A stretch of DNA of 64,000 bases, taken from positions 566,564 to 630,563 of the forward strand of contig HG738139.1 in assembly GCA_000499405.2 (NCBI GenBank), given 5' to 3'. How positions within the stretch are numbered: the stretch's first letter is position 1; every line of letters starts with the position of its first letter. This document shows positions 38,805 through 52,970 of this stretch, piece by piece. Both the position numbers and the translations under genes were made by a program. The notes beneath the pieces were generated by a model. That model was not told where the DNA came from. It was given only the letters and a program-made list of their open reading frames with translations, and ran no database searches. Source of the stretch: Onchocerca volvulus (taxonomy: Eukaryota > Nematoda > Chromadorea > Rhabditida > Onchocercidae).

Positions 38805-41800
38805 TTAGCAAAATTTAAAAATAAGCCAACCAACAGATATATATTGTCCAAGCATGATAACGATAAAATGAGAACGACTGGCCGAATTAACGGCCAAGAA
38901 ACTACTACTGCTAGCAGCCTCTATAAGATTTTCATCGTTATCCTCATAATAACTAATATCAGTATCTCTATCAATAAAAACATGCCCATTAGTTCTACCT
39001 GTTGACCTTTGACCTTCGTTTTTTTCTGTATTAACACCATGAACGGAAGATACTTCATTGGCATCAACAAATTTTTTATCATTGCCCACCTGAGATATTG
39101 AACGACTCGTTGTTATATCATCATTGGACCAAATAATTTCTGCCTTATCATTTAACATTTCCTAAACATTTTTTTGGTATTTTTATATCAATTATTATTT
39201 AAATTTTTTTGCAGTTTGAAGATCTTTCAATCGAATTCTCATTTTTCTTTCTTAATTCTTTTGTTTCTACCTTCTTTTTTTTTTTTTTTTTTTTTCTATT
39301 AAATCCTATCTTCACCTCTTTTTATTTATCATATATTTGATTGATTTCAATTTTTTTTTTTTTAATTTCTACTAATAGTCCTGAAATAAAATTTAGATTC
39401 GGATAACATATCAGAAATTATACCAAAATTTATCTTAAATGCTCGAAATTTATAACTTTACAAAAAAATTGAACTGTAAATAAAACTTTTAAATTACAGG
39501 AAAATTGCCAAACTTTAACCAAATTTATTAAATTAAATTTTTAAAGAAAAGTGAAAAAAGCACCTTATATGGTAGCAGATTATTTTCTTGCATAGCAGCA
39601 ACAGCGGTTGTAAGTGTTGTCGCTGCATCCGATGGCGAAGATGGCGGAAATTGTTGCGTCAAAATGGAGTGTCCTGTAAATTGACATCTTGGCAAGAGGG
39701 TATTTGTTGTGTCCCTGAGGACTCGAAAGATCATCGTCCAAGCTTCAGCACCACAGCCATATGCTATCGGTCGCTCAACACAACTCGCAAAATAATTGAG
39801 TGCTCTAAAGAAGTGATTTTAATTAATTTCCTTTAATTAGTTTTCATTCTTCGATAATAAACAAAAATGAAAAGCAATAAATTATTACAAACATTTCATA
39901 TGAATTAAAAATTTCACTTATATTTGATTCAGATAAGCATTAGCATACTTAAAATCAGCTATATTTGAAATATTTCTCGGAAATTTCAACTGAACCAAGA
40001 AAGTAATTTCCGGATTTTCGTAATCGACGACTTTTCAAATCAATATTAGATTAATCGAGTAAGTGTTATAAGCGGAAAATTTTCATAAATTATTATTGCT
40101 ATTTCTCCTGATAAGGCCTATTTATTTAAGGACAATGGTTTTAGTTAAATTAGATAAAAACATATAAATTTAACTCTGCATTTAATGATTTCTTTCACTT
40201 CAATCATGTAAGTATTTATAATTTTTAGATTAAAACTTCTGCCGTAATTTTTGTGAATTAAAATTTTTTGCTTTTCATTTTCTTAATAGTTTTCGAATAA
40301 TTTTAAGCAAATTTTCTGTAAGTGAAGTCATTGATAAATAAAATAAAACTTATTAATATCTTGAAATAAATGCCATTTTTATGTAATCTGATTAGGAGAA
40401 TTAGTTAGATTTGTTTGAATTTCGTCGAAAGTAAAACAGAATATAAAAAGATTTTATTTATGAAATTTTAGGAAATCTTGAAAATTTACAACTTACTGGC
40501 ACATTTGATCAAAACGAGTCAATGTTGCAATGTTAAGTTGACGATTGGCTGATTCAATATGTTTTAAAGTAACTTCATGACATTGTTTTACCGTTGGCTG
40601 ACGATCCAATTCAACTAGACATTCTGCACTTGCCATAAATGCTGTGAACAATTATTAATTAATCACCACTAATTAATCATATCAATTCCATGCTTTACAC
40701 CAATACTTTAGGACCAATTTCTCTTATTCTTTGAATTTTTTGTTTATATTTTCTTTTGGATCAATTCCAAACATTTTTTTTTCTTTGAACTGAACTCAAT
40801 GATTAATTAGTATACTTTGCTGTTATTTTTTTTTTTCTTTGCAAAAATTTTCGTAAGTTATCATTCATGTTGAAATTTTTGTGTTTACTTCATATAACTC
40901 TAAAATTTTATTCTGAAGAAAACAAAAAAAACATTTTTGAGAAGTTGAGTTTTGAATTAATTTTTCTAGAATCATTGGAATACAATTAAAGATTATTCAA
41001 CCAGCTATTGGAAATAAATCCATTAATTTGAAAAATAGCTTCAAAAATTCCAATTTAATTTCTTATTTAAACAATCGGTGATTTCAGTAAACTTTCGAAA
41101 ATTATAAAAAAATTACTTTCGTATCCTTCGTTACATAAAAAGCCATATGAAGCATCGATGAGGCTTATTGTAATTTGTTCTGGACATTGCTGGCGTAGTT
41201 TGTAAACACACTCATTGAAATGTCGAACTAACCTATAAATTGAAATTAATCTTTTTTCTTTTTTTTTTCTGTCTCTTTTCAATCAAATTTGGCGAGGAAG
41301 AATGAATAACTATCAGCAAGCATTGCAAAGTCTCAATTTTTATTATTTCATATTTTTTTAACAATTTTAAGTATCACGTAAAAATTAATTTTATTTCAGA
41401 AATTAATTTGAATGTATTTTTTATTAGGAGGAATTGCAAAGATTTAAAATTTTCAATGTCAAAAATTAATAATAATAATACATTATGCTTTTTCGATTTG
41501 ATAAAAATATAAAATTTGTATTAAAAATACAAAAATGTAACCTGCAAAGCTCACGGAATACATATCGTCCAATTTTTGGTAGCGCTATCGCTTGTCCAAA
41601 ATCATTTTTTACAGCATCCGATGAATTTTGATTATCCTTTAAACAAAATAATTCAATATATCAAATTATTTAAAAGAAAAAATTAAAATATTAAATGATT
41701 TAGAAAATGGTTTAAATATGATTGGAAAAATAGTCTATGATAGCAAGCTTTCTTTGTGAAGAAAACTTGGCCATTTTTAATTTTCCATTCATTAAACAAT

Positions 41801-43246
41801 AAAATACGAAAAATGAAGTAATTCTGATGAGATTTTTGGTCTTCTTCTTGACCATATCTGAACATTATTTGTTTTTTCATATGAATCATTTTACTTGCTT
41901 TCCTTAACCTCTCATATCATGAAATTATCACAACACGTCTCACGTGATTTATTTGACGCAAAATCATTCTGATATTTTACATTGTGTTTTTTAATCCATA
42001 AATGTCAACTTTAATTTCTACGCTTGCGCTTACACTAACTATTGTGAAGCCATAATCTCGGACATATAAATTTAAAATGATTATTTGAAATATGGAATTA
42101 ATTTTTAGAAAAATTATCTTCAATTTGACTGATGTTATGCTAATTAAAAATTATGTTTCAGGCTGGTTTTTATAATAAAAAACATTCTTTGACTCTTTGT
42201 AATTAGTCATGAAGCAAAGCTTAGTAAGATTATAATCTTTGATCTAAAGCATCCAATTTCGCATTCAATTTCATTACTTCTAAATGTCTTATTCATAATA
42301 AAATTCAAGTCTTTTTATCTAAATTTTCCATTTTGAGAGATATATCAAATGTGATAGTAATTAATTTATGAGTAAAAAAACTTCAATTATTATTCAGTAT
42401 TTTATGTATTCTTCCTTTTTTATGTGTTCTTTATGTGTTCTTTCTAAAATGCTGAAAAAAAGATATTTATTACGTCAGAATTCTTATATATATTTGAAAT
42501 CTAATCTCTTCTTGGCCTTTCTAGCGATTATTGACTACTCTTGGCATCTCTTCGTCTCATGTTGTAGATATAATTTCATGATAATGTTAGGAAAAAGAAT
42601 TTCTGATAGATTTGCTGGCAATCAATCAATTTACAAATTTTGAAAACAGTTTTTTAATTTTTTTACAATTAAGAGATTTGGCCGCAAACCTGCTGATTAA
42701 GAACTTTAGCATATTGAGCAATCGGTTGCACGCACCTTTGAACAGCTTCGTTAATTCGTTGGGAGCAGTGTAATGTCGCAAATTGTGGATATATTAGCAG
42801 CACTACTGAAATTAAAATTCTTTTAATTCAAATTTTCACTCAGAAATAAGCCAAGTATTTATTTTTCTAATTAAATTTTCATTCAAATATATGCTAAACA
42901 TCTAGTAAAGCTTCAGATCTTTAACTTCGTAAAAATTTCACTTTTCAATTTTTACACTATTTAATTTAATTTCAAACTGGAATAAAAAAGGAAAGAAAAA
43001 AATTTAGCGATGAATTTATTTTTGCATAAAAATTTTTCCTGCAAAAAAGAAAATTTTCGGTTTTTTTTTTATTTGTGACCTTATAATTATTAAAAGAAAT
43101 ACTTTAATGATAACAGATGACATTTCTAATACACTCAAGGATAGTTATTCCATTTGAAATTAAACGAACGAAACGAAGTAAATTTAATAAATAACTCGTA
43201 ATGAATACAAACCAATGATGAAAATGAACGAATAGGCGTGAGACAT
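38805..43246 (-). CDS. Secreted 12-cysteine protein with GPI-type tail, seven exons
   Basis: Exons on minus: 43213-43246, 42690-42805, 41542-41636, 41117-41232, 40497-40641, 39564-39804, 38805-39161; all GT-AG with matching phases, 367 residues. Residues 1-24 are a signal peptide (MSHAYSFIFIIVVLLIYPQF). Cysteines stand at 25, 36, 81, 90, 98, 115, 128, 141, 168, 177, 186 and 209, enough for six disulfides, within a helical region that includes RPIAYGCGAEAW and LLPRCQF. From about 215 the chain turns Ser/Thr/Asp/Asn-rich and probably disordered. It ends in a hydrophobic stretch (FIVIMLGQYISVGWLIF) after small residues, as in a GPI-anchor signal. The pattern resembles nematode-specific secreted families such as CPG4-domain or DUF19 proteins, but I cannot decide which. 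Likely an extracellular or surface protein. Confidence 0.85.
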
Positions 43247-46200
43247 TTCATAAATAACAATTTCTTGCCATTTATCTAATCACTTTTCAATCCATACTAA
43301 ACCAAATCAATATTTCATTCCGTATTATCACTTCTTCGATTTTTCTAAAATTCATCATATTTGTAAACAATGAATTGTGATTAAATACAATGCATTTAAA
43401 TATGGAAAATTTTTGACGATTTTAGCGTGAATTTACTATAATTATTACGATATTTAGTTAAATGATCACTAAAATACAATAAATGCAAATTATTCGAAAT
43501 TATGATTTGATTAAGTTAGCCATTATAGGAAAGTTTTTTTTGATTGGCAATTAATTTGTATAATTGCATAATATGCGCAAAAACGATACAAACTGCAAAT
43601 TGATCGATGCCCGAAATGTCCAGTATGCAAGAAAATGCTATGCTTGCGATTACTACTCTTTTTTTTTTTAAGAATTTTTCAATAAAACTTTAAACTTCAA
43701 ACTTTCTTGATAGAAATTGATAGGAAATATGAGATTTTCATTGAATAAACATGAGTAATGTATGAGTTGTATAACAAATAATTTCTCTTAAGCATAATAA
43801 CTCCACGATTTCTCCTAAGAACATAGTTTAACATTGCAAATAATAATTCAGCAAACAATAATTTATATCTTATTTCTCTTAGTAACGATTAATGCGGTTA
43901 TAAAATTATAATGATATGTTGCGGGCAGTTCAAAGGTTATCTTAAGATTGTATTGTACGAAAATACTATGCATTACTGCAGCTTTAACAAATTTATTTAT
44001 GGCTAATGAAAGGATGCAATGAAAAGTAATAATTAATGATTAGTTATAGAAGAAAAGAGATGTGATATTTTCAGGTACAGCCAGGTTAGATTGTTTTTCA
44101 TTTGCAAACAATATTTCCCTTCTATTCAGAAACATTTCCAATCTTTTAACAAAAATTGAAATTAGCAGTGAAAATATTTTAATTAAAACACGAGATAAAC
44201 TTATAAATAAAGTTAATAAATAAAGTCCTAAAAAATCTTATTGAAAGCGAAATAGTATACTCGTTTTGAATAACATTTTAATGCTAATATCGCAGATTTC
44301 TGTCATTATTAAACTAAAAACTGGAACAATTTTGACATACATAAATAATTCACTGTCAAAATAATGATGAACCATGATTTTGAATGAAATTTTGATAATT
44401 TGCAAGTCCGACCATGCATGTCAAGTCACAATGAATTATGCAAATGACACATTACCTGGTAATATTCTGCATAGAACAGCTATCAATCTATCAAATAAAG
44501 TCATTTAAATTTACTTTCCAATATTTTCACATAAAATTCTATTCCTAACAATAGTATGAGATTCTGAAGTAAAATTTTGTGATAAAATGCCATCAATAGT
44601 CAACAATTCTAGGATATTTCAATTTATATTCTTGTATTTATGAATTCTTAGATAAATTATAGTCATATTAAGATTTGCTTAATTGACAAAGCATTGCATC
44701 AGTTTAGAATATCATAAGAGCTCCATCGATGCTAATACATATGATAATGAAAAAGCTTTTAATCAGCTAAAATTGTTTTAATTTAAAATTTATTTTCCTT
44801 AGTTTTACTAAAAAAAAAAAGAAATGATGCAAGATGGGATATTTTCATTTCGAAAATGAACAAGAAAACTTTGATTAAGTTAATTAAATCCACTACGTTT
44901 TTGCTTTGCCATATGCTTTTCTATCATAACATTCTTTAAAATTATTAGCAATCGTCATCATGATAAACAATTGCCATCATTACCAAAATTATATTCACTA
45001 TTTTCTCATTAGAAAAATAAAGAGTGCATTCATTTTTAGCAAATGCAATTTGACGACAAAGTTTTAGTAAACTTAAAAAAAAAAAAACATTCGAATGCAA
45101 ATTAATGGATTTTTTTTGTACAAAGCTTATTATTAAGATTATTTTGCGTTAAATATATGTTATTATTACGCTAAAGCATTTATAGATGAATGAAGTAAGT
45201 TTTGTAGTAATAGATTGCACATATTTACAGTAACTTATTACTGTAATGTAACTTGACTAATTTATTTTATTACTGCTTACCGATAATATTAGTTAGACAT
45301 GAGAATTGCTAACAATTTGTGCATTCTCAAATGTGAAAAATCCAAGTTGAATACAATATTTTGATTCCATATCCGTCAATTCTGAATTTAACTTGATAAT
45401 TAGTCAAAATTCTATGTCAAATTGGCTATTGTGCTCATATTCTTCCCAGCATATTGTAAAAAATTGTAACATAGTATGCTATTGTTGATGAATATTATTT
45501 AGCAATGATTATTAGCATTCGGATATATTCTAATTCTGTTATTATTTCATTAATGATGCAATAATATAATTATGATATAACATAACTGATCCTTATAATT
45601 GAATTCCTAATCAGTTCAGCTTTTCCACAAAAATAAAAAAAAAAGAAAAAGATGCGGCTATTGATATTCCATTTTGACTAAATACTTTAATTCAATGTTT
45701 GGTTCATACCACAGTGCCAGCTTTACTTATCAAAAATGGCTTAATTGGAGCTTAAACAGACATTCATTGTCTATGCTTCATTCAAGCAAGCGAGACGTCA
45801 TACTCGTTGAAAATTTGAGAATATGTTGAAAACGTTTCGTCCCTCAGTTCTTCTAATCATTCCATTTACCGAATATAACAGCCTTATTACGTATTTTAGC
45901 TACTCCATGGAAAAAAAAAAAAGAAAAAAGAAAAAAGAAAAAAAAAAAACCAAAAAACAGTAGAATACTTACGCGAATTGAATTTACAGTCATTTCTTTA
46001 TGCAACTAATTTTATCCTTTTTGCGCTCTCCGTCCACTATCTTCTAGTGAATCAGAATCCATATTTTTGCGATTATATTTTCAAATAAACTAATATCCTT
46101 TTTTCTGTGTCCATTTTTTGAAATAACTAGTATCCTTTTTCTATTCATATCTTCAAGTAATCAATATCCTTCTTTGCGTATGTTTCCGTTTCCGTCTTTC

Positions 46201-48105
46201 CTTCATATTTCCGCTGTCTTTCTTTTTTTCTTCAATTTTTCAATTCACACCAGCTCTCGATATATATGCATATACTCATTTTGTAACGCTCAATTTAATC
46301 AATTCAATCTTCCAAGACATATTCTCGAGAGTAAAACCAGCAAACATTTAAGAAATTCTTTCATTCATCCTTTCTTCTATCTATCAATGGCACACATTTA
46401 TATATATATGAAGCATAACAAATAAGAAAATTTCCCCATTAAGAACATTTATAAAATAATTTCCAAATAATTTTTTCCTTAAAAATATTATTTTCATTAA
46501 AAATAAAAAGTCTTTCTTCTCGACAATTTCTTACTTTTATTTGAATTAATAATTGTAAGGAAAGTTTCCTTTCCTATCAAATTTTTTCTTAATTTTTCCA
46601 ACTTTAATTTGATAAACCTTAAGCACCTATATTCGCTGAAAATGAATATTTTGGTAAAAAAGGAATTTATATGAATTTGTGAAAAAGCACCGTTTGTTTG
46701 TAAATGAAATTTTTTTTTTTTTTTTTTAAACGGGATTTCAATTTTAAGAGAGAATTTCCTTCATTTCTCATTTACTTTATTTTCTCACAATTTTTTAAAT
46801 TTCAATTTTACAAGAGAAATTTTTTTTCAGTTTGCCTTATCTTCTCATAAAAGACAGCTTCTAATTTTTCTGGAAAAAGGAAAGAAATAGCAAAATCCAT
46901 CAAACTATAAAGTTTAAATTTTACTAAAACTTCTATCGATAATAATTTGACTTCATCCCTTTCGGTTATGAGATGACCCATTTGATCTATAAGATGAACT
47001 TAAATTATTATCGTTAGAATTTTTGAGATTTAAACTTTTCAATTAGATATGAGAAAATGGATTTTCTATAAGTGGAAGATTGAAATTTTAACAAAGCAAA
47101 GTGCGACATCGTTAGTACCTATTTTATCAATAATGCAATCAATAAATTGTTGATGTAATCTATATTCAAAACAATGCTAAGAATGATGATTCTATCAAGA
47201 TATTATTCAGTTTCGTTTTCTTTTAACTCCAAATCATACAATGCAATTATGTGATAATAATTTTTCAACATATTTTCCAACAAAAAGGTCTGTGGACTTT
47301 ACGGATATCAAAGATATTCCGATATTGATGATAAAATCATTCTGTTTGATTAATTCACCTAATTTCAGTCTTATTAAAATAACTTGACCATTGAAAGATC
47401 AAAAAAAGGAATTTAAACTTTCAGGTTTACTTATTTTTGTTATTATGGATAAACGAAATAGAAAATAGTTGGAATAAGGTATTATCATATCTCAAAACTT
47501 TGAGTCACTTAAACTTAAATAGTAACAAGGAATTTCTGGAAAAGATCTTAATTTAATAAAATTTATAATACATTTAATGATAACTCAGCAAGACTAATAA
47601 GTTTTAGCAGCAAAAACCAAATTAACAACTGAATTAATTCCGTGCTTCAAAGCGTGACGTACGTTATTAACGTTTTAACATATGCCATGAATTCTGAAAT
47701 ATTATTCTTTCTATCGATATAAAATATTTTACGTTGTTCTAAATCTCATTCCGACTTATTTCCTTGAAAAAAATCAAAATGCAAAGTAAACCACTGATTA
47801 CACTAAAATTATTCGATGAAATTGACAGACTGCATCTCATTTGAACATTATTATAAAAAATCAAGGACGTTTTCTGAGATTCATGGACAAAGGTCATTGG
47901 TAGAGGACAAAAAAGATACAAGTGAGCAGAGCGGAAGACAAATCTAGATTAAACGGATACTGTAGATACAGTTCTGATTATCTGATAAATCTAAAATCCA
48001 TCACCTTCGATCAAAGTACTTTTTGAAGCAAAGATGGCATTTGCTATTAAGAAAGTAATTTTGTGAAATGAGAAATTAGCTTCCTATATGATAATCATTT
48101 AACTG

Positions 48106-48361
48106 AGAATCGAAATCAATTACAAATGAAATAGAAAATCTAGAAAAGGAAATGGAAAGATTTTTGATTTCTTACCATAATCAAGCTTCATTACGAGAGT
48201 TAGATGATATATGTCATAATGGTGGTGACAATTTTTTGAAAAAAATAATTTTTGTCGAGAACAGATGTGACATCGTTATAGCAATGCTAATAACAATATA
48301 TGAATGGTTAAAAAATATATCGAATAGGCCAGAAAAATATCGAGCATTCATTGAAGCATAA
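48106..48361 (+). CDS. Possible orphan coding exon
   Basis: A frame opens after a TGA near 48105 and runs to a TAA at 48361; the first ATG is at 48152 (MERFLISYHNQASLRELDD). Composition is more balanced than chance frames here, with charged heptad-like segments (ENLEKEMERF) and EWLKNISNRPEKYRAF near the end. No signal peptide or known motif is visible. A splice acceptor would be CTGAG at its left edge, which is weak. I do not recognise it, and it may be chance. Confidence 0.25.
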
Positions 48362-51300
48362 ATATATCTTGGCAATGCGATAATTACAATTATCAATATC
48401 ATCAAAAAATTGAAACAAAAAAACTTTATGATAACAAATGCTTGATTTATTTATTATAATTTACATAAATTATTGATTTACGAGTTGAAAAAGTATAGAT
48501 TAACAATGAAACGATAAATGTTTCATTATTGAATGGTAATTTTAGTGATAATTAAAGAGAAGACGAAATTTCCTTGTTGACTGAAATTAGGGCATGACAT
48601 TTTGAAATAATGTCAGCAAAAATTTATGGTCCCACAAAGATTTTTGCATTGTTTAAACTACTGAAAAAGTTTATACAGAGAATAATAATTGAATTCACTT
48701 TAGAAACTTAAAAACTTTAAGATCTTTTATGCACAATTGTTTGCTAGTGAAATAGCACTCAAAAAAAAGCTTCCTTGTGTGGATGAAAAATCGATCAAAT
48801 TTTAGAAATAAAAATAGGAAATTTTCAAATATTGGATATATTTTAGAGATGAAATAGGATGAATAAATAGTTGAAAAATAAGAATAGAAATGAATAGCTT
48901 CAAATGAAGAGAGGAGGAAATGGAAAAGGAAAGTTGAAGAGCTTTGGGAGAGGACGGGGGTTCTTATTAGGGAGATAAGCATTCTTCAATCAGTTTTGTT
49001 CGAGGACCGATTTTACCCACTTGAAACAAACTCGGTCACAATTGACCATCGACCGATGACCACTAACCAACCTTCTTACTTCACCTTATTTCACAACCTT
49101 CTTTTTTTGAATCTAAAGAAATGATCACTAAATTTGCATTCTCTGATCACAAACCGATCAACCATATTTTTTACCTTTTATTAGCTGTTTAACTTTCTTT
49201 TATCTAAAAATGAAATGACTTCGACAAATATGTAATTACGAAATATTACATTTGCTGAACGATATTAATAACTTTCAAAAATGTAGATTCATTTAAAAAA
49301 TTTTTAATTACAATCAATATCAATTGCAAATATCAGTGATAGCAGGAAATAAAATCAAACTACTATATACTAAGTTTTCTTTCGAAGATGCATCAATTAA
49401 TGTTTCACTTAGAAACTAAAATGGATATCTTAACATAATTGTTTATGCATTTATAATTAATTCTATGATATGTTCAAATAGGGTAACGATTACTTAATAT
49501 AAAGCCTTACCATCAAATATTCAATATTTATTTCAAGTACTTAATTTATGCACAGCATTCTATCTGAACTAATCAATAAATAAATTAATCTTATTATATA
49601 TAATATCACTATTAATGATAAAGCCATAAAGTAAGTTAATAACGAGTGAAAATGATAACATCTTATCAGTGTAATCAAATACTGGAAATATTGGATCTGC
49701 ACTTTTTTCGCCTTTTTTTTTTGTCCACTATTGTCTCTAAAAATTTGAAAAAAATTTTTTTTTCATCTCTTTTCTAAGATTTCTTCAGAATTTTAAATGT
49801 AACAACAAATTGATTATTGTTTTAGGCCTATCTGCATGTAGATTAGTTTCTGCAAGATGAAATAATCCATCAAAAATCCTCATTCCCAACTATGACATTT
49901 CTTCTTTTCTTTCTTACATCACTATTAAATACTTCCTTTAAAGTTAGAAATGAAACTAAAGTTTAACTTTCTTTTTCATCATAAAATAAACGATCTTACT
50001 TGACATCAATTTAGAATGAAAAATGGAAAATTTGCTCAAAAAATTTCAAAAAACTTAAAAAAAAAAAATTACGTCTAGCAACAAAATTTGCTTGGAATGA
50101 TTTGATTTTAGCAAGCTAACGTCCATTTTTTTTTTTTTTTTTGGTGTTTCGAGAATTAAATAAAGACTTCTTGTCAGAAGTTTAAAGTCTGATGAAGTCA
50201 TTGCATGAAGTTTTGCTACATTTATCATCGAAATTACCGAAAGTGAGAAAAATTGACTTTCGTCTCTTCCCGCAGAAGAAACTGAAAATTGTAAAGTTAA
50301 TCAAACAAATTTGTTTCCGATATGAATGAAAAGTTAAATGCGGCTATGTAAGGCAAGTTTGATAACTATTGGAGCCAAATTTTTTTGTCCAATATGTTTA
50401 TTGATGATAATTTGAAAAGCACAGTTTAGTGGATAAATAACCAGTCATATTGCATCGATTTTTTTGTCTGAAAATTCGGACGGTTTGTTTCTCGGTTTTG
50501 AACATTATCGAATTTTTATCAGTTTTTATATCACCAGAAGGTTTTTTCCTGTGGCAAATTCTGATCATTTGATATTACAAAAAGAAAATAAAATAAAAAA
50601 CCAATTCCAATAGTTTAGAATAAGAACTATCGAGCAATATATGATAAAATTCAATGAACCAAAATTGGCATTTAAATGAAAATGGAATACTTAAAATAAT
50701 AATTTCTATTTCATTTCTTTTTTAGAAACAGTTTTAATTGGATTGATCCGGATTCGTTTGAAAATTAGAATATACTTGCTCCGGGGAATAAAAAAATTCT
50801 TTATTTCAACTTTTTATAACGATATGATATAGTAGTCCAAAAATGTCCATTCTAGAATTAAAAAATATTGATTGAAAAATTGAAAAAATAATAACTTTGC
50901 ATAAATTTGAAAAAGCTATTTTTATCCAACGATAAGTGCACTATTAGTGATATTGCACGCTAAATAAATAATTTAATCTTAAGCTATTTTTAAATTCGAA
51001 TTAAAATTATTAAAAATTCCAATTATTATGTTTCCGGAATAAATTAGTAGATAAATGAAATTTATTTGTGCTTCTTTGCAAATTTCTATGATATTTTTTC
51101 TAACATGATTTACATTAAACAAATGAATTTTCAAAAAATTTCGATTACAATTTTTTATTTTATGCTTCGAAGTTTAAAAAAATCTGTAAGTTTGCATTGC
51201 AAAAATTTCCTTTTTTTTATGCAAAATATAAATAAAAATCACAGCAATGTTAGTTCGATAATAAAATATTAAAAAATTGAAAAATATCGTCAGGTTTTGA

Positions 51301-52409
51301 ACTTACTTCTAAATTTGCAAAAATTTGAATTGAAGCACAGCATGAGACAAAAAATCTACGTCGCATACTTTTGAAAACTGATAATTAACCGGAATTGATG
51401 AGAGGTTTGAGAGACCGGAAAGCATAATAATGATCTTCCTCTCAACAGCCAATAACTACTGATTAACCTTGGGAATCGAAAAATAATAAATTGAATTGCA
51501 ACTCGAATAATGCTTTTTAAAGAATAAATGTAAGAAATGTTTTGCCAACAAGAAATTTCACAGAAATGAAAAAGTGGAGAAAGAGAGAGAGATAAAGAAA
51601 AAAAGAGGAAAAATAAAGGATTATAATTTAATTGATGAAATTGTTTTTCTTAAAAATATACAATTACTCTTGTAATATTTTAAATAATTCCATGGTTTAT
51701 TAAGGTAATCAGATAGATGTAACCGATTGAATGATTAAAGATCGAATTCTATTTAGAAAATTTCATAAAAAAGAAAATTTAACGAAATAATGTAATAATA
51801 TTTTTGATTTTACGGTCTGATGATTAGTTCGATTATTAAAAAAAAAAGTGATTAGTTTGTAAATTATAGAATAATTTGATCCTAATATAATATCACAAAT
51901 GGAGCACGAATTTTGTTCATATTTTTCATGCGAAAAATTGTTTATCAAAATATGATCAAACTAGAAATTTCTAATTCGATCATATTTTATTCGAAAATTT
52001 TCCAGTTGAAAATTATATGGCAATAGTTGAAATGAAAAAAATAAAACGAAAATATGACAGTTACTTGAATTTTTTCAATTAATAATAAATAGGGCAAATA
52101 TTTGAATTTTCAATAATGGACGCAAACACTTGTATACGCCTATGGGTAGAATGAATGCCAATTATAGAATTTATTAAATTCTAAGAAATTTCCCAGGGAA
52201 AAAAATTTAATTTCCAATATGAAGACGAGTGCTTTTCGAAAATGAGAATTTTCGAGAAAAAAAAAAAAAAAAAAACATCAAGCGGATGGATTTTCATCAG
52301 AAAGTTGTAATTTAGTAAACAGTTCCGAAATTGAACACAACTTGTTAGTATTTCATCGTTTTTGCACTCATCTCCCTTTGACACTTACTAAATTTAGGAT
52401 GAGCTAACA

Positions 52410-52652
52410 ATGACAGATGGGTTAAGGTCGACAATATTCTTTTGTTCAACAAGTTTGGAACCATTTGGTATAATGGAAGAGTTTATTTATGGATCTGTTC
52501 AATATGTTAATGACTTACTTAATAACCATAATTGTAACAGTGAACCTGAACGATCAATTATGCATATTAGGGAGGGAAAGGTGTCCTATGGCTATTATTA
52601 CGATAATGTTACGTTTGCGTGGATGAATATAATGCCAAATCTTTTGATATAA
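52410..52652 (+). CDS. Possible small orphan protein, 80 residues
   Basis: ATG at 52410 follows AAATTTAG by 13 nt, an arrangement that fits a trans-splice acceptor. The frame runs 80 codons to a stop at 52652, beginning MTDGLRSTIFFCSTS and ending AWMNIMPNLLI. Amino-acid composition is mixed (Gly, Glu, Asp, Arg, Trp present), unlike the Phe/Lys/Ile-rich random frames around it. No motif or family is recognised. It is immediately followed by the 39-bp repeat region. It could be a single-exon gene, an exon of a larger one, or chance. Confidence 0.27.
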   Translation: MTDGLRSTIFFCSTSLEPFGIMEEFIYGSVQYVNDLLNNHNCNSEPERSIMHIREGKVSYGYYYDNVTFAWMNIMPNLLI

Positions 52653-52739
52653 CAATTTATCGTAATTAATGCGATGGAGGAAATTATTCCATTGATCAAT
52701 GAAATGATTTAAAAATGGATCGAAAACTTTTTATCTGAC

Positions 52740-52970
52740 CACAGCATATCTTTTAAAACGGGTCAAATTTATGAAAATGTTAAAAAATTTCAAATTTAAT
52801 CTGATCGCAGTGTGTATTTTAAAATGGATCAAATTTGATCTTATTACAATATATATTTTAGAATACATAAAATTTGATCGAATACTAAAACATATTTTAA
52901 AATGGACCAAATTTGATCTGATCTAAATATATATTTTAGAATAGATCAAAACTGATCCAACCGACTTATA
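52740..52970. repeat. Tandem repeat with exact 39-bp period
   Basis: TATTTTAAAATGGATCAAAT-type units start at 52815, 52854, 52893 and 52932, each 39 nt apart, alternating TTAAAATGGA and TTAGAATA forms. A more diverged unit precedes them near 52748. The alternation suggests a 78-bp higher-order unit. Confidence 0.82.

Noticed and set aside
45225..45246. 9-bp perfect hairpin with a 4-nt loop (TTACAGTAA arms).
   Set aside because: Short and AT-rich, without a U-tract or gene end nearby; eukaryotic context makes a terminator meaningless.
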